A stretch of 64,000 nt of DNA from Rhodothermia bacterium (GTDB lineage: Bacteria; Bacteroidota; Rhodothermia; Rhodothermales; UBA2364), in assembly GCA_017303715.1 (NCBI GenBank), contig JAFLBZ010000015.1:1-64000 (forward strand). Reading direction: 5' to 3'. The position numbers were made by a program, and so were the translations under genes. Positions within the stretch are counted from its first letter, which is position 1; each line of letters begins with the position of its first letter. Under the pieces are notes generated by a model, which was not told where the DNA came from, did not search any database, and saw only the letters and a list, made by a program, of their open reading frames with translations. Positions 46,254-54,574 of the stretch are shown here, piece by piece.

Positions 46254-47837
46254 TTACATTTTTTCATCACCATATCCACCGCCACCCGGCAATTCCATCA
46301 CCAATTCCTCGTTGGGCATGAGTTTGTCGTGTCCTTTGGGCGGCGTAAAACGTCTTTTGCCGTCGGGTGTGCGAATAAAGAGCTTGCCTTTTCGTCCTTG
46401 TTGGCCACCAAAAAGTCCGTAAGCTTGGCTATTGACTTTTTCGGTTACATTGCTGATCTGGATGGGTGTTGTGCCTATGTTGCGGTAGGCGAAACGTTGT
46501 CCGGCACCGCCGTTAAATTTGCCACGACCGCCACTATTGGGGATCAGGCTTTTTTCGGTAACCAAGACGGGCGCATCGTGTTCAAATACTTCGATGGGAA
46601 CGTTGGCAACATTGGTTGGATAGCACAATGTTGGGCTACCATCTTGCCCATTTCGTCCACCATAACCACCTGCCAAGAACAAGTACTCGACGAATTCTGT
46701 ACCGTCGTTTCGTTTTCCACTTAGCACCATTACCCAAACGGCTGCGCCACAATCGGCTTGGACTTTGTCGGGAACGGCTTGGCTTAGGGCTAACATAATG
46801 GGCGCATACAAGAGATTGCCCGTTACATTGCGTGCGCCAAGCGGGGCTGGTTTTTGGGCATTGAGCAAACAACCTTTGGGCGCAGAAACATGAATTGGAC
46901 GAAAACTGCCCTCATTGTTCGGGACTTCAGGGCTAAAAACGCATTTTATTGGATAGGCAGTATATGCAAAAACATAGTTCAACACGGCATTGATCGCCAA
47001 ACGATGGACGGGCGAAGTACCCGTATAATCTACCCACACTTCATCGTCTTGAATGGTCAGGGCACACTGAAAAGTAACGGGTTCATTCATCCCATCTCCA
47101 TCAGCCGAATATGTGGCATGATACGTGCCGTTGGGGGCTTGTCGAATGGCATCGCGCATCGCTTTTTCACTTGCGGCAATGACTTGCGCCCCCAATTGGT
47201 CTATTTCGGTTAATTGGTTTTCGTGCATCAAGCGATGTAAAGCCCGAATGCCTTGATCGTTGGCAGCAACCTGCGCTAAAATATCGCCCAAGGTTTGGCG
47301 TGCCGCTCGGACATTGGTCTCGACAAACCGGAAAACCGTCTCATTTTTCACCCCGCCGTCATACAATTTAATGGGCGGAATGTACAAGCCTTCTTCGTAA
47401 AAATCTTTTGCACCCGCGCCCCAAAGCGCGCCACCAATGTCTGGGCTATGGGCAATACAACCAATAAATCCGATCAACCGACCGTCAAAAAAAATGGGGG
47501 AAACAATGCCAATATCGGGCTTGTGTCCCGCACAAAGCCAAGGATCGTTGGTAATAACCACATCGCCTTCGCGCCAGGTCTCAAAAGGAAAATGATCTTT
47601 GAGCAAGGCTTTGACCAAAAACGGTAATACACCCAAAAAGGAGGGCACACTAACACTACTTTGCGCCAACGATTGTCCTTTCGTATCCATCAAAACCACC
47701 GCAAAATCGGCGCTTTCGCGTGTTACTGAGGAGAAAGCCGTGCGTTGCAAGGTCGTTCCGGCTTCGTCCACAATGGAAATCAGCCGAGACCAGAGAATAC
47801 TCAGTTCTATCGCACTAAATTGCTGTACCGTGTTCAT
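46254..47837 (-). CDS. Hydantoinase B/oxoprolinase family subunit
   Basis: The 527-residue form starts at ATG 47837, two bases after the HyuA stop; the TTG further upstream would overlap HyuA. The family pattern includes FSSVTRESADFAVVLMDTKG (about 35-54), VVITNDPWLCAGHKPDI (about 100), PVTFQCALTIQDDEVWVDYTG (about 250) and the C-terminal NGGAGQRFAYRN with ELPGGGGYGDEKM. Together with HyuA it would form an ATP-dependent enzyme opening a lactam or hydantoin-type ring, or a related carboxylase. No third subunit such as an acetone-carboxylase gamma is nearby. Confidence 0.9.
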   Translation of the reverse strand: MNTVQQFSAIELSILWSRLISIVDEAGTTLQRTAFSSVTRESADFAVVLMDTKGQSLAQSSVSVPSFLGVLPFLVKALLKDHFPFETWREGDVVITNDPWLCAGHKPDIGIVSPIFFDGRLIGFIGCIAHSPDIGGALWGAGAKDFYEEGLYIPPIKLYDGGVKNETVFRFVETNVRAARQTLGDILAQVAANDQGIRALHRLMHENQLTEIDQLGAQVIAASEKAMRDAIRQAPNGTYHATYSADGDGMNEPVTFQCALTIQDDEVWVDYTGTSPVHRLAINAVLNYVFAYTAYPIKCVFSPEVPNNEGSFRPIHVSAPKGCLLNAQKPAPLGARNVTGNLLYAPIMLALSQAVPDKVQADCGAAVWVMVLSGKRNDGTEFVEYLFLAGGYGGRNGQDGSPTLCYPTNVANVPIEVFEHDAPVLVTEKSLIPNSGGRGKFNGGAGQRFAYRNIGTTPIQISNVTEKVNSQAYGLFGGQQGRKGKLFIRTPDGKRRFTPPKGHDKLMPNEELVMELPGGGGYGDEKM

Positions 47838-47839
47838 AC

Positions 47840-49927
47840 TTATTCGTGCATTTGGATGATGATATTTTTGAAGGCATCTACCCAAGCGGTACTCTTTTTG
47901 CCCACAACCGTTGTGCTTTCAAACTCTTCGATAATACAAGGGCCTTCAAAACGCTGCTCTATGGGGATTTGGTAGCGATCATATACAGGCGTTTCTTCGT
48001 AGCGTTCTCCCCAAAACACCTTGCGATACCCTTTCAAGAGTACCGATGACGCAGCAATTACTTTTTGCTCTGGCTGAACGGTTGGCTTTGGTGCGCTCAC
48101 CAAAACGCGCCATGTAACCGTTTCGATGGGAATATGATCGAGGCTACGTCCATAACGGAGCTGATATTCGGCTTGGAAATTTTGCTCAATCAATGGAATG
48201 GAAGCGTCATTCAAGGTGGCAAAAGGAAGCGAAACGGCAATTTCATGCCCTTGCCCTGAATATCGCATCTCTAAGGTCAGCTTGGTTTCTGCAAGTTCGG
48301 TTGGAACGCCCGCCGCGGCCAAGAAGGCTAAGCCTTTCTGCTGCATCGTCACCAGCATCCGATTGGCTTTATCCCAATCCAATCTCGATAAACGCGCCAC
48401 ATAACTGCTGATTTCTTCGGTCGCGATTGGGCTAACCAAAAACCCCAAAGCACTCAACACGCCTGCACCTGACGGTACAAACAAGGCGGGTGCATTCATC
48501 AAACGAGCGACATGGAACGCATGAACAGGGCCAGCTCCACCAAACGCCATCATCGAAAAATGACGCGGATCTAAACCTTTTTCGAGAATATGAACCCGTG
48601 CCGCATTGGCCATATTTTCGTTCACAATCCGATGGATCCCCCATGCCGCTTCTTCAATGGAAATGCCCAGTGGCTCTGCAATTTTCTCCCGAATAGCGGC
48701 AATCGCCAAGTCTTTTCGCAAGGTCATCGTGCCACCAAGAAAGTAGTGTTCGTTTAAATAACCCAAGACCAAATCGGCATCGGTAACGGTTGGATTTTTG
48801 CCGCCGCGATTGTAGCAAGCTGGGCCGGGTGTAGAGGCCGCACTTTCCGGCCCTACCCTTAGCAATCCCAACGCATTTACATGAGCGATACTTCCGCCAC
48901 CTGCTCCAATTTCGATGAGGTCAATAACGGGGATACGGACGGGCAAGCCGCTCCCTTTTTTGAACCGTTTTTCCCGTGCCGCCTCAAAATGATGGGTAAT
49001 TTCGGGCTGGCCATTGCGGATGATAGAGGCTTTTGCGGTCGTTCCACCCATGTCAAAGGCCACCAAATCGGCATGTTCTTGCTTTACGACTTGGCCTAAT
49101 TGCCCTGAAAAAAATACGGTGGCCATTGCACCACCAGCGGGACCACTCTCTAAAAGTTGAACGGGATTTTTACGCGCCCCTTCTAAGGTGGTAAGCCGTC
49201 CTGCCGAATCCATAATGTGGATCAGCCCCAAAAAACCAAGTGCTTGGAGTTTGCTGTTCAGCGTGCGAAGATACTCTTCGGTAAGGGGCTGCACATATGC
49301 GTTCATCGCCGTTGCGGAAGTACGTTCGTACTCCCGAATTTCGGGCATGGTTTCGCTACTAAGCGAATAGGTGAGTTGCGGAAACTGCTCGCGGATCAGG
49401 CTGCCTACCACCTGCTCATGTATAGGATTGGTGTAGGCATGGAGAAAAGAAACCGCGACACTTTGCACGCCTTGCTTTTGGAGCTTAGACAAGACCGCTA
49501 CAACCTCCTCCTGCCGAATCCCTTCTAGTACTCGCCCATCTTTATCTATGCGCTCCTGAATCCCTTTGCGAAGCGGCTTTGGGATCAAAGGTTGTGGCAT
49601 GGTAATTTGAATGTCATAGATATCGTATCGCATTTCGCGCCCAATTTCTAAAACATCTTCAAACCCTTTGGTTGTGAGCAACGCCGTTTTAGCGCCCTTC
49701 CGCTCAATAACAGCATTGGTTACCAAGGTCGTTCCATGGACGATGGTCTGCACTTCTTCTAAGGCAATGCCTGCATTTTGAACGATTTGTCGCACCCCAT
49801 TCAAAATCCCAACCGAAGGATCGGGATATGTAGTCAGGGTTTTGGCAAAGACCATACGTCCCGTGGTCGCTTCCAGCAAGACCAAATCGGTAAATGTCCC
49901 GCCAATGTCTATTCCAAGTTTCATCAT
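47840..49927 (-). CDS. Hydantoinase A/oxoprolinase family subunit
   Basis: This 695-residue ASKHA-fold ATPase has the N-terminal phosphate motif KLGIDIGGTFTDLVLLE (about 3-19), VHGTTLVTNAVIERKGAKTAL (about 63-83), a second domain with DMGGTTAKASII (about 288) and FGGAGPVHAFHVA (about 446). The start ATG overlaps the SDR stop (TGATG); a second ATG follows at once. With HyuB it makes the two-subunit form of 5-oxoprolinase or N-methylhydantoinase-type enzymes, which couple ATP use to opening of a cyclic amide. The real ring is not known. Confidence 0.92.
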   Translation of the reverse strand: MMKLGIDIGGTFTDLVLLEATTGRMVFAKTLTTYPDPSVGILNGVRQIVQNAGIALEEVQTIVHGTTLVTNAVIERKGAKTALLTTKGFEDVLEIGREMRYDIYDIQITMPQPLIPKPLRKGIQERIDKDGRVLEGIRQEEVVAVLSKLQKQGVQSVAVSFLHAYTNPIHEQVVGSLIREQFPQLTYSLSSETMPEIREYERTSATAMNAYVQPLTEEYLRTLNSKLQALGFLGLIHIMDSAGRLTTLEGARKNPVQLLESGPAGGAMATVFFSGQLGQVVKQEHADLVAFDMGGTTAKASIIRNGQPEITHHFEAAREKRFKKGSGLPVRIPVIDLIEIGAGGGSIAHVNALGLLRVGPESAASTPGPACYNRGGKNPTVTDADLVLGYLNEHYFLGGTMTLRKDLAIAAIREKIAEPLGISIEEAAWGIHRIVNENMANAARVHILEKGLDPRHFSMMAFGGAGPVHAFHVARLMNAPALFVPSGAGVLSALGFLVSPIATEEISSYVARLSRLDWDKANRMLVTMQQKGLAFLAAAGVPTELAETKLTLEMRYSGQGHEIAVSLPFATLNDASIPLIEQNFQAEYQLRYGRSLDHIPIETVTWRVLVSAPKPTVQPEQKVIAASSVLLKGYRKVFWGERYEETPVYDRYQIPIEQRFEGPCIIEEFESTTVVGKKSTAWVDAFKNIIIQMHE

Positions 49928-50760
49928 CAATGATATTCTTCCCCGCCGCTCACATTCATGGCCTCGCCGGTAATGTAAGCGGCTTGTTCAGAGGCTAAAA
50001 AGGCGACAGCCTTGGCAATATCTTCCACCCATCCGGTTCTGCCCAACGGGTTTCGGTCACGAATCCCTTGCAGATAGGTTTCGTAATCCAATCCCAACTT
50101 TTCGCTAAAAAACTGATTTTGCCAGTGCCCTAAGCCAGTGGTAATATGATTGGGGCAAACCGCATTGACCCTAATTTTGTGCTTTCCCAACTCCACCGCA
50201 TTCGAGCGGGTTAATCCCACCAATCCATGCTTGGAAGCAGTATAGGCCGCCGCAAACGGAAAGCCAGATTTGGCGGCTTGGCTGGCAATATTGATGATGC
50301 TTCCGCCGCTTTCTTGTTGCATCATTTGCTTTGCGGCGTGTTTGCTACACAAAAAGGCTCCTTTCAGATTGACCTCTAAGACCGCATCCCAACTACTTTC
50401 TTTGAATTCGGTAAAGGGTTCCATGAGGTAGCCCACGCCTGCATTATTGACCAAAATATCCACGCGCCCAAACGCCGCTACCGTCTTTGCCACCATCTCC
50501 GAGACAGAGGCTTCGCTCCGGACATCGCAGGACAGGGCAAGGGCTTGCACCCCTAATTGCCGAGCAGCTTCTGCAATGGCTTCCATTTCGATCGTTGCGC
50601 CAATATGTTCGGCAGCAAACTCGACGCCTTTGGGTGCGCCAAGATCACTCACGACTACATGGCATCCTTCGGCAGCGAGGCGTAAGACGATTGCTTCACC
50701 AATGCCTTTGGCGCGACCGCTTCCGGTTACAATGGCGGTTTTTCCTTGTAATTGATACAT
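49927..50760 (-). CDS. Short-chain dehydrogenase/reductase
   Basis: This 277-residue protein is a classical SDR with the nucleotide-binding motif TGSGRAKGIGEA (about 11-22), NNAGVGYL (about 104-111), the catalytic Ser in IINIASQAAKSG and the pair YTASKHG (Y at about 173), and a C-terminal VSGGEEY. It oxidises or reduces an alcohol or ketone with NAD(P)(H). It is translationally coupled to HyuA. The substrate is unknown but is presumably a pathway intermediate. Confidence 0.92.
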   Translation of the reverse strand: MYQLQGKTAIVTGSGRAKGIGEAIVLRLAAEGCHVVVSDLGAPKGVEFAAEHIGATIEMEAIAEAARQLGVQALALSCDVRSEASVSEMVAKTVAAFGRVDILVNNAGVGYLMEPFTEFKESSWDAVLEVNLKGAFLCSKHAAKQMMQQESGGSIINIASQAAKSGFPFAAAYTASKHGLVGLTRSNAVELGKHKIRVNAVCPNHITTGLGHWQNQFFSEKLGLDYETYLQGIRDRNPLGRTGWVEDIAKAVAFLASEQAAYITGEAMNVSGGEEYH

Positions 50761-50775
50761 TTTTTCCTCCGATGC

Positions 50776-51096
50776 TTATCCCGCAAAGGCATCTGCCATT
50801 ATAAAAACGGGGTTTTCGGCAAAGGCTTGGAATTGCCCCGCCACCCGCTGCATCGTTTCGGTGCCCAATTCTCCAAAGAGGCCGTCTAAATCGGCTACTT
50901 CGATCACTTCAACATAACGATAAGGTGCAGGAGCTTCACTGCCCAACACGCCCGACGTGCGAAAGACTTTGAACGATTCGACAGCGTTTAAACGCACCAC
51001 TGTTGGCACATCTATTTCTTGGGCAAACTGTTCGTATTCTGCTTCGGAAACGCCTTCTTTTAGATTGAACAGTACAATCAAGGTGGTTTTTTTCAT
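50776..51096 (-). CDS. HapK/REDY-like small dimeric alpha-beta barrel protein
   Basis: This 106-residue protein has the ferredoxin-like dimeric alpha-beta barrel pattern: TTLIVLFNLKEGVSEAEYEQF, then VESFKVFRTSG, YRYVEVIEVADLDGL and ENPVFIMADAF. It resembles the REDY-like protein HapK encoded in the Hahella prodigiosin cluster, a tripyrrole pathway, but the HapK reaction is unknown. Many members of this fold bind or oxidise aromatic rings. It is packed between the HpcH aldolase (24 bp) and the SDR (15 bp). The family call rests on memory. Confidence 0.65.
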   Translation of the reverse strand: MKKTTLIVLFNLKEGVSEAEYEQFAQEIDVPTVVRLNAVESFKVFRTSGVLGSEAPAPYRYVEVIEVADLDGLFGELGTETMQRVAGQFQAFAENPVFIMADAFAG

Positions 51097-51120
51097 ATTG
51101 GTTTTCAGGCTAATGAGGTT

Positions 51121-51882
51121 TTAGGCGATACGGGCTTGGATAAATGATTTTGCAGCCGTCGAAAGAAGTCCTTGCACGGAGTTTAATAAAATCGTTGCGC
51201 CTTTATCTATAAGACCTTGGGCCTGATCGGCAGTTCCGGCCACCGTTCCAATGATTTTACCCGCACCTTTCACCACTTCAAAGATTTCCGTGATCACCGC
51301 ATTTACTTCCGGATGGGCTGGGCCATCATAAAAGCCCATAGACATTGCCAAATCTCGTGGCCCTATGATAAAGCCATCTACACCCGCCACATTCACCATA
51401 TCGCGGAGGTTTTTAACGGCTTCGAGGTCTTCGATTTGAGGTAAAACCAAGGTTTGTGTATTTGCATACGACACGTATTCGGCTTGTGGCATTTTCATCA
51501 TATAACCTGCTGAACGCACGGGACCTAAGCCCCGTTTGCCCAAAGGTGGATATTTGACGGCAGCCACCACTTTTTCGACATCGGCAACGGTCGAGCAGCC
51601 GGGCATCATAATGCCCATCACGCCCGCGTCCATGTATTGCAAAATGAGCGCCATGTTTAAATCACCCACCCGTGCCAAAGGTGTGCAACCACCGAGTTCG
51701 CACGCACGCACCAAATTGGTTATATCGCTTACACTGATCGCCCCGTGTTCGCCGTCTATCATATAAAAATCCAAACCCGATAAGCCCATGTATTCACAAA
51801 TCGTGGGATCGGTAGTGGGCGAAATCACCCCAAAGCAAGGTTTTCGCGCCAAAAGTCGCGTTTTGAGCACATTTTCTTTCAT
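51121..51882 (-). CDS. HpcH/HpaI-family aldolase
   Basis: This 253-residue TIM-barrel class II aldolase has YMIDGEHGAISVSDI (about 40-54), LARVGDLNMALILQYMDAGVMGIMMPG (about 73-99), the metal-binding Glu in LPQIEDLEAV and the metal Asp in GFIIGPRDLAMSMG. It would cleave a 4-hydroxy-2-oxo acid or a related citramalyl-type compound to pyruvate and an aldehyde or acid. It lies 6 bp after the LeuD-like gene and likely acts after hydration. The exact substrate is inferred. Confidence 0.9.
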   Translation of the reverse strand: MKENVLKTRLLARKPCFGVISPTTDPTICEYMGLSGLDFYMIDGEHGAISVSDITNLVRACELGGCTPLARVGDLNMALILQYMDAGVMGIMMPGCSTVADVEKVVAAVKYPPLGKRGLGPVRSAGYMMKMPQAEYVSYANTQTLVLPQIEDLEAVKNLRDMVNVAGVDGFIIGPRDLAMSMGFYDGPAHPEVNAVITEIFEVVKGAGKIIGTVAGTADQAQGLIDKGATILLNSVQGLLSTAAKSFIQARIA

Positions 51883-51888
51883 CTGCGT

Positions 51889-52425
51889 TTAGTTCAATTC
51901 GTGAATAGAGCCATCAGCAATTTTATTGCGGACAAAGTTCATCAACCCGCCTTCGGCAGCGACTTCGGCAACAAAAGGCGCAACCGGTACAGAGTAAAAG
52001 ACTTCGCCCGTGCGTAGGTTCTGAACCGTACCCTCGTCTGTGTCCCAAACCAACTCATCTCCGGTCTGACAACCTTTCGCAATGTTTTTGGAAGTGATAA
52101 AGGGCAGTCCATAATTGATGGCATTGCGAAATTGCAAGCGCGAAAAGCTATCGGCAAAGACCGCTTGAATACCTGCGCCCATCAACCCCGCTACAACGTG
52201 TTCAATGCTTTTGCCGCCGCCTGCAAAGTTGTGTGCGGCGACGATAAAGGTATAACCACCTTCGATAAATCCGTTTTCGCGGTTAAATTCAGGGGCAACG
52301 CCCGCCATCACCCATTTTGCATTTTCGGCTTTGTCAATCGGGGCAGTCCAAAAACGTTGAACGATAATGTCATACGCCATCACATAATCGGAGGCGACCC
52401 AACACTTTCCAGAAATTTTAGCCAT
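51889..52425 (-). CDS. Divergent LeuD/aconitase swivel-domain protein
   Basis: The 178-residue form from ATG 52425 is used; the frame further up overlaps the LeuC-like gene. It has the swivel-domain core (FADSFSRLQFRNAINYGLPFIT) that places it in the LeuD/dehydratase small-subunit class, and it follows a LeuC-like gene by 19 bp. However the canonical substrate loop NxGCGSSRExA is replaced by NFAGGGKSIEHV, and the early DxIDTDxIIP segment by ASDYVMAYDIIVQ. The catalytic Ser-Ser-Arg set is therefore not conserved. The protein probably acts on an unusual substrate, or has another role with its LeuC partner. Confidence 0.8.
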   Translation of the reverse strand: MAKISGKCWVASDYVMAYDIIVQRFWTAPIDKAENAKWVMAGVAPEFNRENGFIEGGYTFIVAAHNFAGGGKSIEHVVAGLMGAGIQAVFADSFSRLQFRNAINYGLPFITSKNIAKGCQTGDELVWDTDEGTVQNLRTGEVFYSVPVAPFVAEVAAEGGLMNFVRNKIADGSIHELN

Positions 52426-52444
52426 ATTCGTAGGATTCAAAAGG

Positions 52445-53710
52445 TTAATAGGAGCCGGTTTCGCGTGGATCAGTAATTTCTCCCCGAATGGCAGAGGCTG
52501 CAACAACCGCCGGACTGGTCAAATAAATCTGGGCATTTTTGCTGCCCATACGCCCTTTCATATTCCGGTTTCCCGCACTCAACACGATGTCGCCATCACC
52601 CGCGACGCCCGTATGAATACCAGCACAAGCCGCACAACTTGGCGTATCAACGGCTGCGCCGGCCTCGACCAAGGTTTGTAGATAACCGCGTTTCATGGCT
52701 TCGAGGTAAACCGTTTGGCTTGCCGGAACAACAATCATATTTACATCCCGATGGATTTGTTTGCCTTTCAAAATCTCGGCCATGACCGCAAAATCTTCTA
52801 CTCGTCCGTTGGTGCAAGTCCCTACAAAGGCTTTGTTGAACTTCCGTCCCACCACTTTTTCGACCGGAACGGTGTCGTCTAATTTGTCTGGTAAGGCAAC
52901 CGTTGGCCCAACATTGGTAACATCTACCTCATAAATTGCATCGTATTGGGCATCGGGATCGCTGGCGATCATCTCCCAATCGCCTTTTGCGACTTCTTTT
53001 AAATAGGCTTCGGTGGTTTGATCGGGCGCAATAATGCCATTTTTTGCCCCTAAATCCACCGTCATATTACACAAGGTCATGCGCCCGGCCATGTCTAAGG
53101 CTTCGATAGCTTCGCCTGTAAACTCAAGTGTTTTATAAATCAAATGCCCATTCCAGTGCATCATGCCCATAATGTGCAGGCTCAAATCTTTGGCCATAAC
53201 ATAAGGTTGCCATTGCCCTTTAATGACAAACTTAACCGACTCTGGGACGCGGAGCCAGCACTTGCCCGTAGCCATTGCCACAGCAGCATCGGTTACGCCT
53301 ATCGCATTGCCCAACGCCCCAACCGCGCCGTAGGTATTCGCATGGGAATCCGTCCCAATAGACACTTTTCCGGGTAAAACATGGCCTTGCTCCACCATGA
53401 TCTGATGGGCGATTCCCTGCCGACCCAGATCATAGAAGTAGGTGATATCATGCGCCTTTACGATGTCTCGCCAACGGTTCAGCAAGGTCGCAAAATGCTC
53501 AGTGGGCGGCGGAACCAAATGATCGCTTACACAAATCACCCGATCTTTGTCGAAGACCTCGTTTAAGCCCAACGAACGAAATTGTTTAAAGCATTGCTCG
53601 CCAAGGTAGTCCATCGTCATGATGCTATGTACATCCACCCACACCAATTGGCCGGGAACGACTTTATCCCGCCCACTATTGCGGGCCATTATTTTTTCGG
53701 TAATTGTCAT
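52445..53710 (-). CDS. LeuC/aconitase-type hydratase large subunit, copy 1
   Basis: This 421-residue protein has the [4Fe-4S] cysteines in place (GTCTNGRVEDF near 300, PSCAACAGIHTG near 361-364), with IGTDSHANTYGAVGALGNAIGVTDAAVAMATGK (about 118-150) and SAGNRNMKGRMG near the end. It would hydrate or dehydrate a maleate-like acid, as in isopropylmalate isomerase, dimethylmaleate hydratase (DmdA) or citraconate hydratase. No leuA or leuB is near, so leucine synthesis is unlikely. It is 87 bp downstream of the DUF3598 gene. Confidence 0.88.
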   Translation of the reverse strand: MTITEKIMARNSGRDKVVPGQLVWVDVHSIMTMDYLGEQCFKQFRSLGLNEVFDKDRVICVSDHLVPPPTEHFATLLNRWRDIVKAHDITYFYDLGRQGIAHQIMVEQGHVLPGKVSIGTDSHANTYGAVGALGNAIGVTDAAVAMATGKCWLRVPESVKFVIKGQWQPYVMAKDLSLHIMGMMHWNGHLIYKTLEFTGEAIEALDMAGRMTLCNMTVDLGAKNGIIAPDQTTEAYLKEVAKGDWEMIASDPDAQYDAIYEVDVTNVGPTVALPDKLDDTVPVEKVVGRKFNKAFVGTCTNGRVEDFAVMAEILKGKQIHRDVNMIVVPASQTVYLEAMKRGYLQTLVEAGAAVDTPSCAACAGIHTGVAGDGDIVLSAGNRNMKGRMGSKNAQIYLTSPAVVAASAIRGEITDPRETGSY

Positions 53711-53797
53711 GGAATCAGCAGAATAGAATTACAAAAAGCAATAACCCCGCCGGATCTGTAAGTCTGGAAAAGGGGTAAATCTGGCAGGCCGATAGGG

Positions 53798-54307
53798 TTA
53801 ATGGTCGCTACGAGAAGGGCCATTGGTACGTAGGCTCGGCAAATCAACCCAAAACTGTGGGTCAATCTCTTCTTGCGTTGCCACACGCCGCTCTTCGATC
53901 ATCGTGATGCCTTGGAACGTATCGTTTTCCGTCCATCGCCAATTCCGCACACGGTGTGTTCCATCTCCGATGAGATCAATCATTTCATACAGTTTGGATC
54001 CCGGACGGTTTAGATACGTCCAAATAAGACAAACACTGTCTTTGGTTTCCCAAGAATAACCGTTGATGCGTGGACTATCAAAGAGGAGTACGCCCTCCTC
54101 ATTAAAATGGCAAATGCCAAAGTCGTGGCACTCTTGGTGCCCATCCGCCCAAAAGTATTGATTCACCTGATGATAAGCTCCGTCTTCGGTTATCTTAATG
54201 GTGAGGCGGCTTTTCCATTCATCCGTTTTTTCGCCTTGTGCATTGATGCGGATGTAGGAGCCTTCCCAGATGCCCGTATGCTGTGGAAAAAGTCTTAACG
54301 CTGTCAT
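53798..54307 (-). CDS. DUF3598-like lipocalin-type protein
   Basis: This 169-residue soluble protein has the pattern TGIWEGSYIRINAQGEKTDEW, then a conserved region with NQYFWADGHQECHDFGICHF, INGYSWETKDSVCLIWTYLN and VRNWRWTENDTFQGITMIEERR. It matches my memory of the DUF3598 family, a lipocalin-like fold that includes or resembles CpcS/CpcT-type bilin lyases in cyanobacteria, though other members occur in non-photosynthetic bacteria. It is the first gene of the minus operon. No catalytic role can be read, and a binding role is likely. Confidence 0.6.
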   Translation of the reverse strand: MTALRLFPQHTGIWEGSYIRINAQGEKTDEWKSRLTIKITEDGAYHQVNQYFWADGHQECHDFGICHFNEEGVLLFDSPRINGYSWETKDSVCLIWTYLNRPGSKLYEMIDLIGDGTHRVRNWRWTENDTFQGITMIEERRVATQEEIDPQFWVDLPSLRTNGPSRSDH

Positions 54308-54500
54308 AACTTTTTTGGAATATTAAAGAGGTAGGAGAATTTGTATGAATGGGGTAAGGAAGTTTTATTTTTTTAAAGACGGTGTACCTTGAACCGACCA
54401 TCGCTTGAAAACGCTTCCAAAAGATTGGTATGGAAACACAAACTACACACTGCTTTCAAGAAACAACCTTCATTTTTTCATGTGAAAATTGTTCTTAGCA

Positions 54501-54532
54501 CAAAGTTAATAATTAACTACATTAATAATCAA
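54501..54532 (-). promoter_or_regulatory. Promoter of the minus catabolic operon
   Basis: On the minus strand, TTG (54530-54532) and TAACTTTG (54501-54508, exact TAnnTTTG) are separated by 21 bp. It fits the Bacteroidota promoter form and lies about 190 bp upstream of the DUF3598 ATG. Both boxes are overlapped by the palindromes listed next. Confidence 0.55.
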
Positions 54533-54533
54533 C
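54504..54533. promoter_or_regulatory. Two palindromic operator-like sites in the divergent promoter region
   Basis: AGTTAATAATTAACT (54504-54518, perfect 7-bp arms around one base) and the related ATTAATAATCAAC (54521-54533) lie 16 bp apart, covering the -7 and -33 boxes of the minus promoter. Their length and AT-rich palindromic form fit a MarR-type dimer site, so repression by the MarR at 41207 is likely (inference). Confidence 0.5.
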
Positions 54534-54574
54534 TAAATTTACATTTATTCTTTAAGCCTTAAAATTTCTTTACC

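Noticed and set aside
46254-49927. Acetone or acetophenone carboxylase
   Set aside because: The two subunits also fit that class, but no gamma or accessory subunit is present and the neighbours hydrolyse amides. Hydantoinase/oxoprolinase is the simpler call.
51889-53710. Leucine biosynthesis genes leuC/leuD
   Set aside because: No leuA or leuB is present, the small subunit lacks the catalytic loop, and the neighbours are catabolic. The names describe the fold only.
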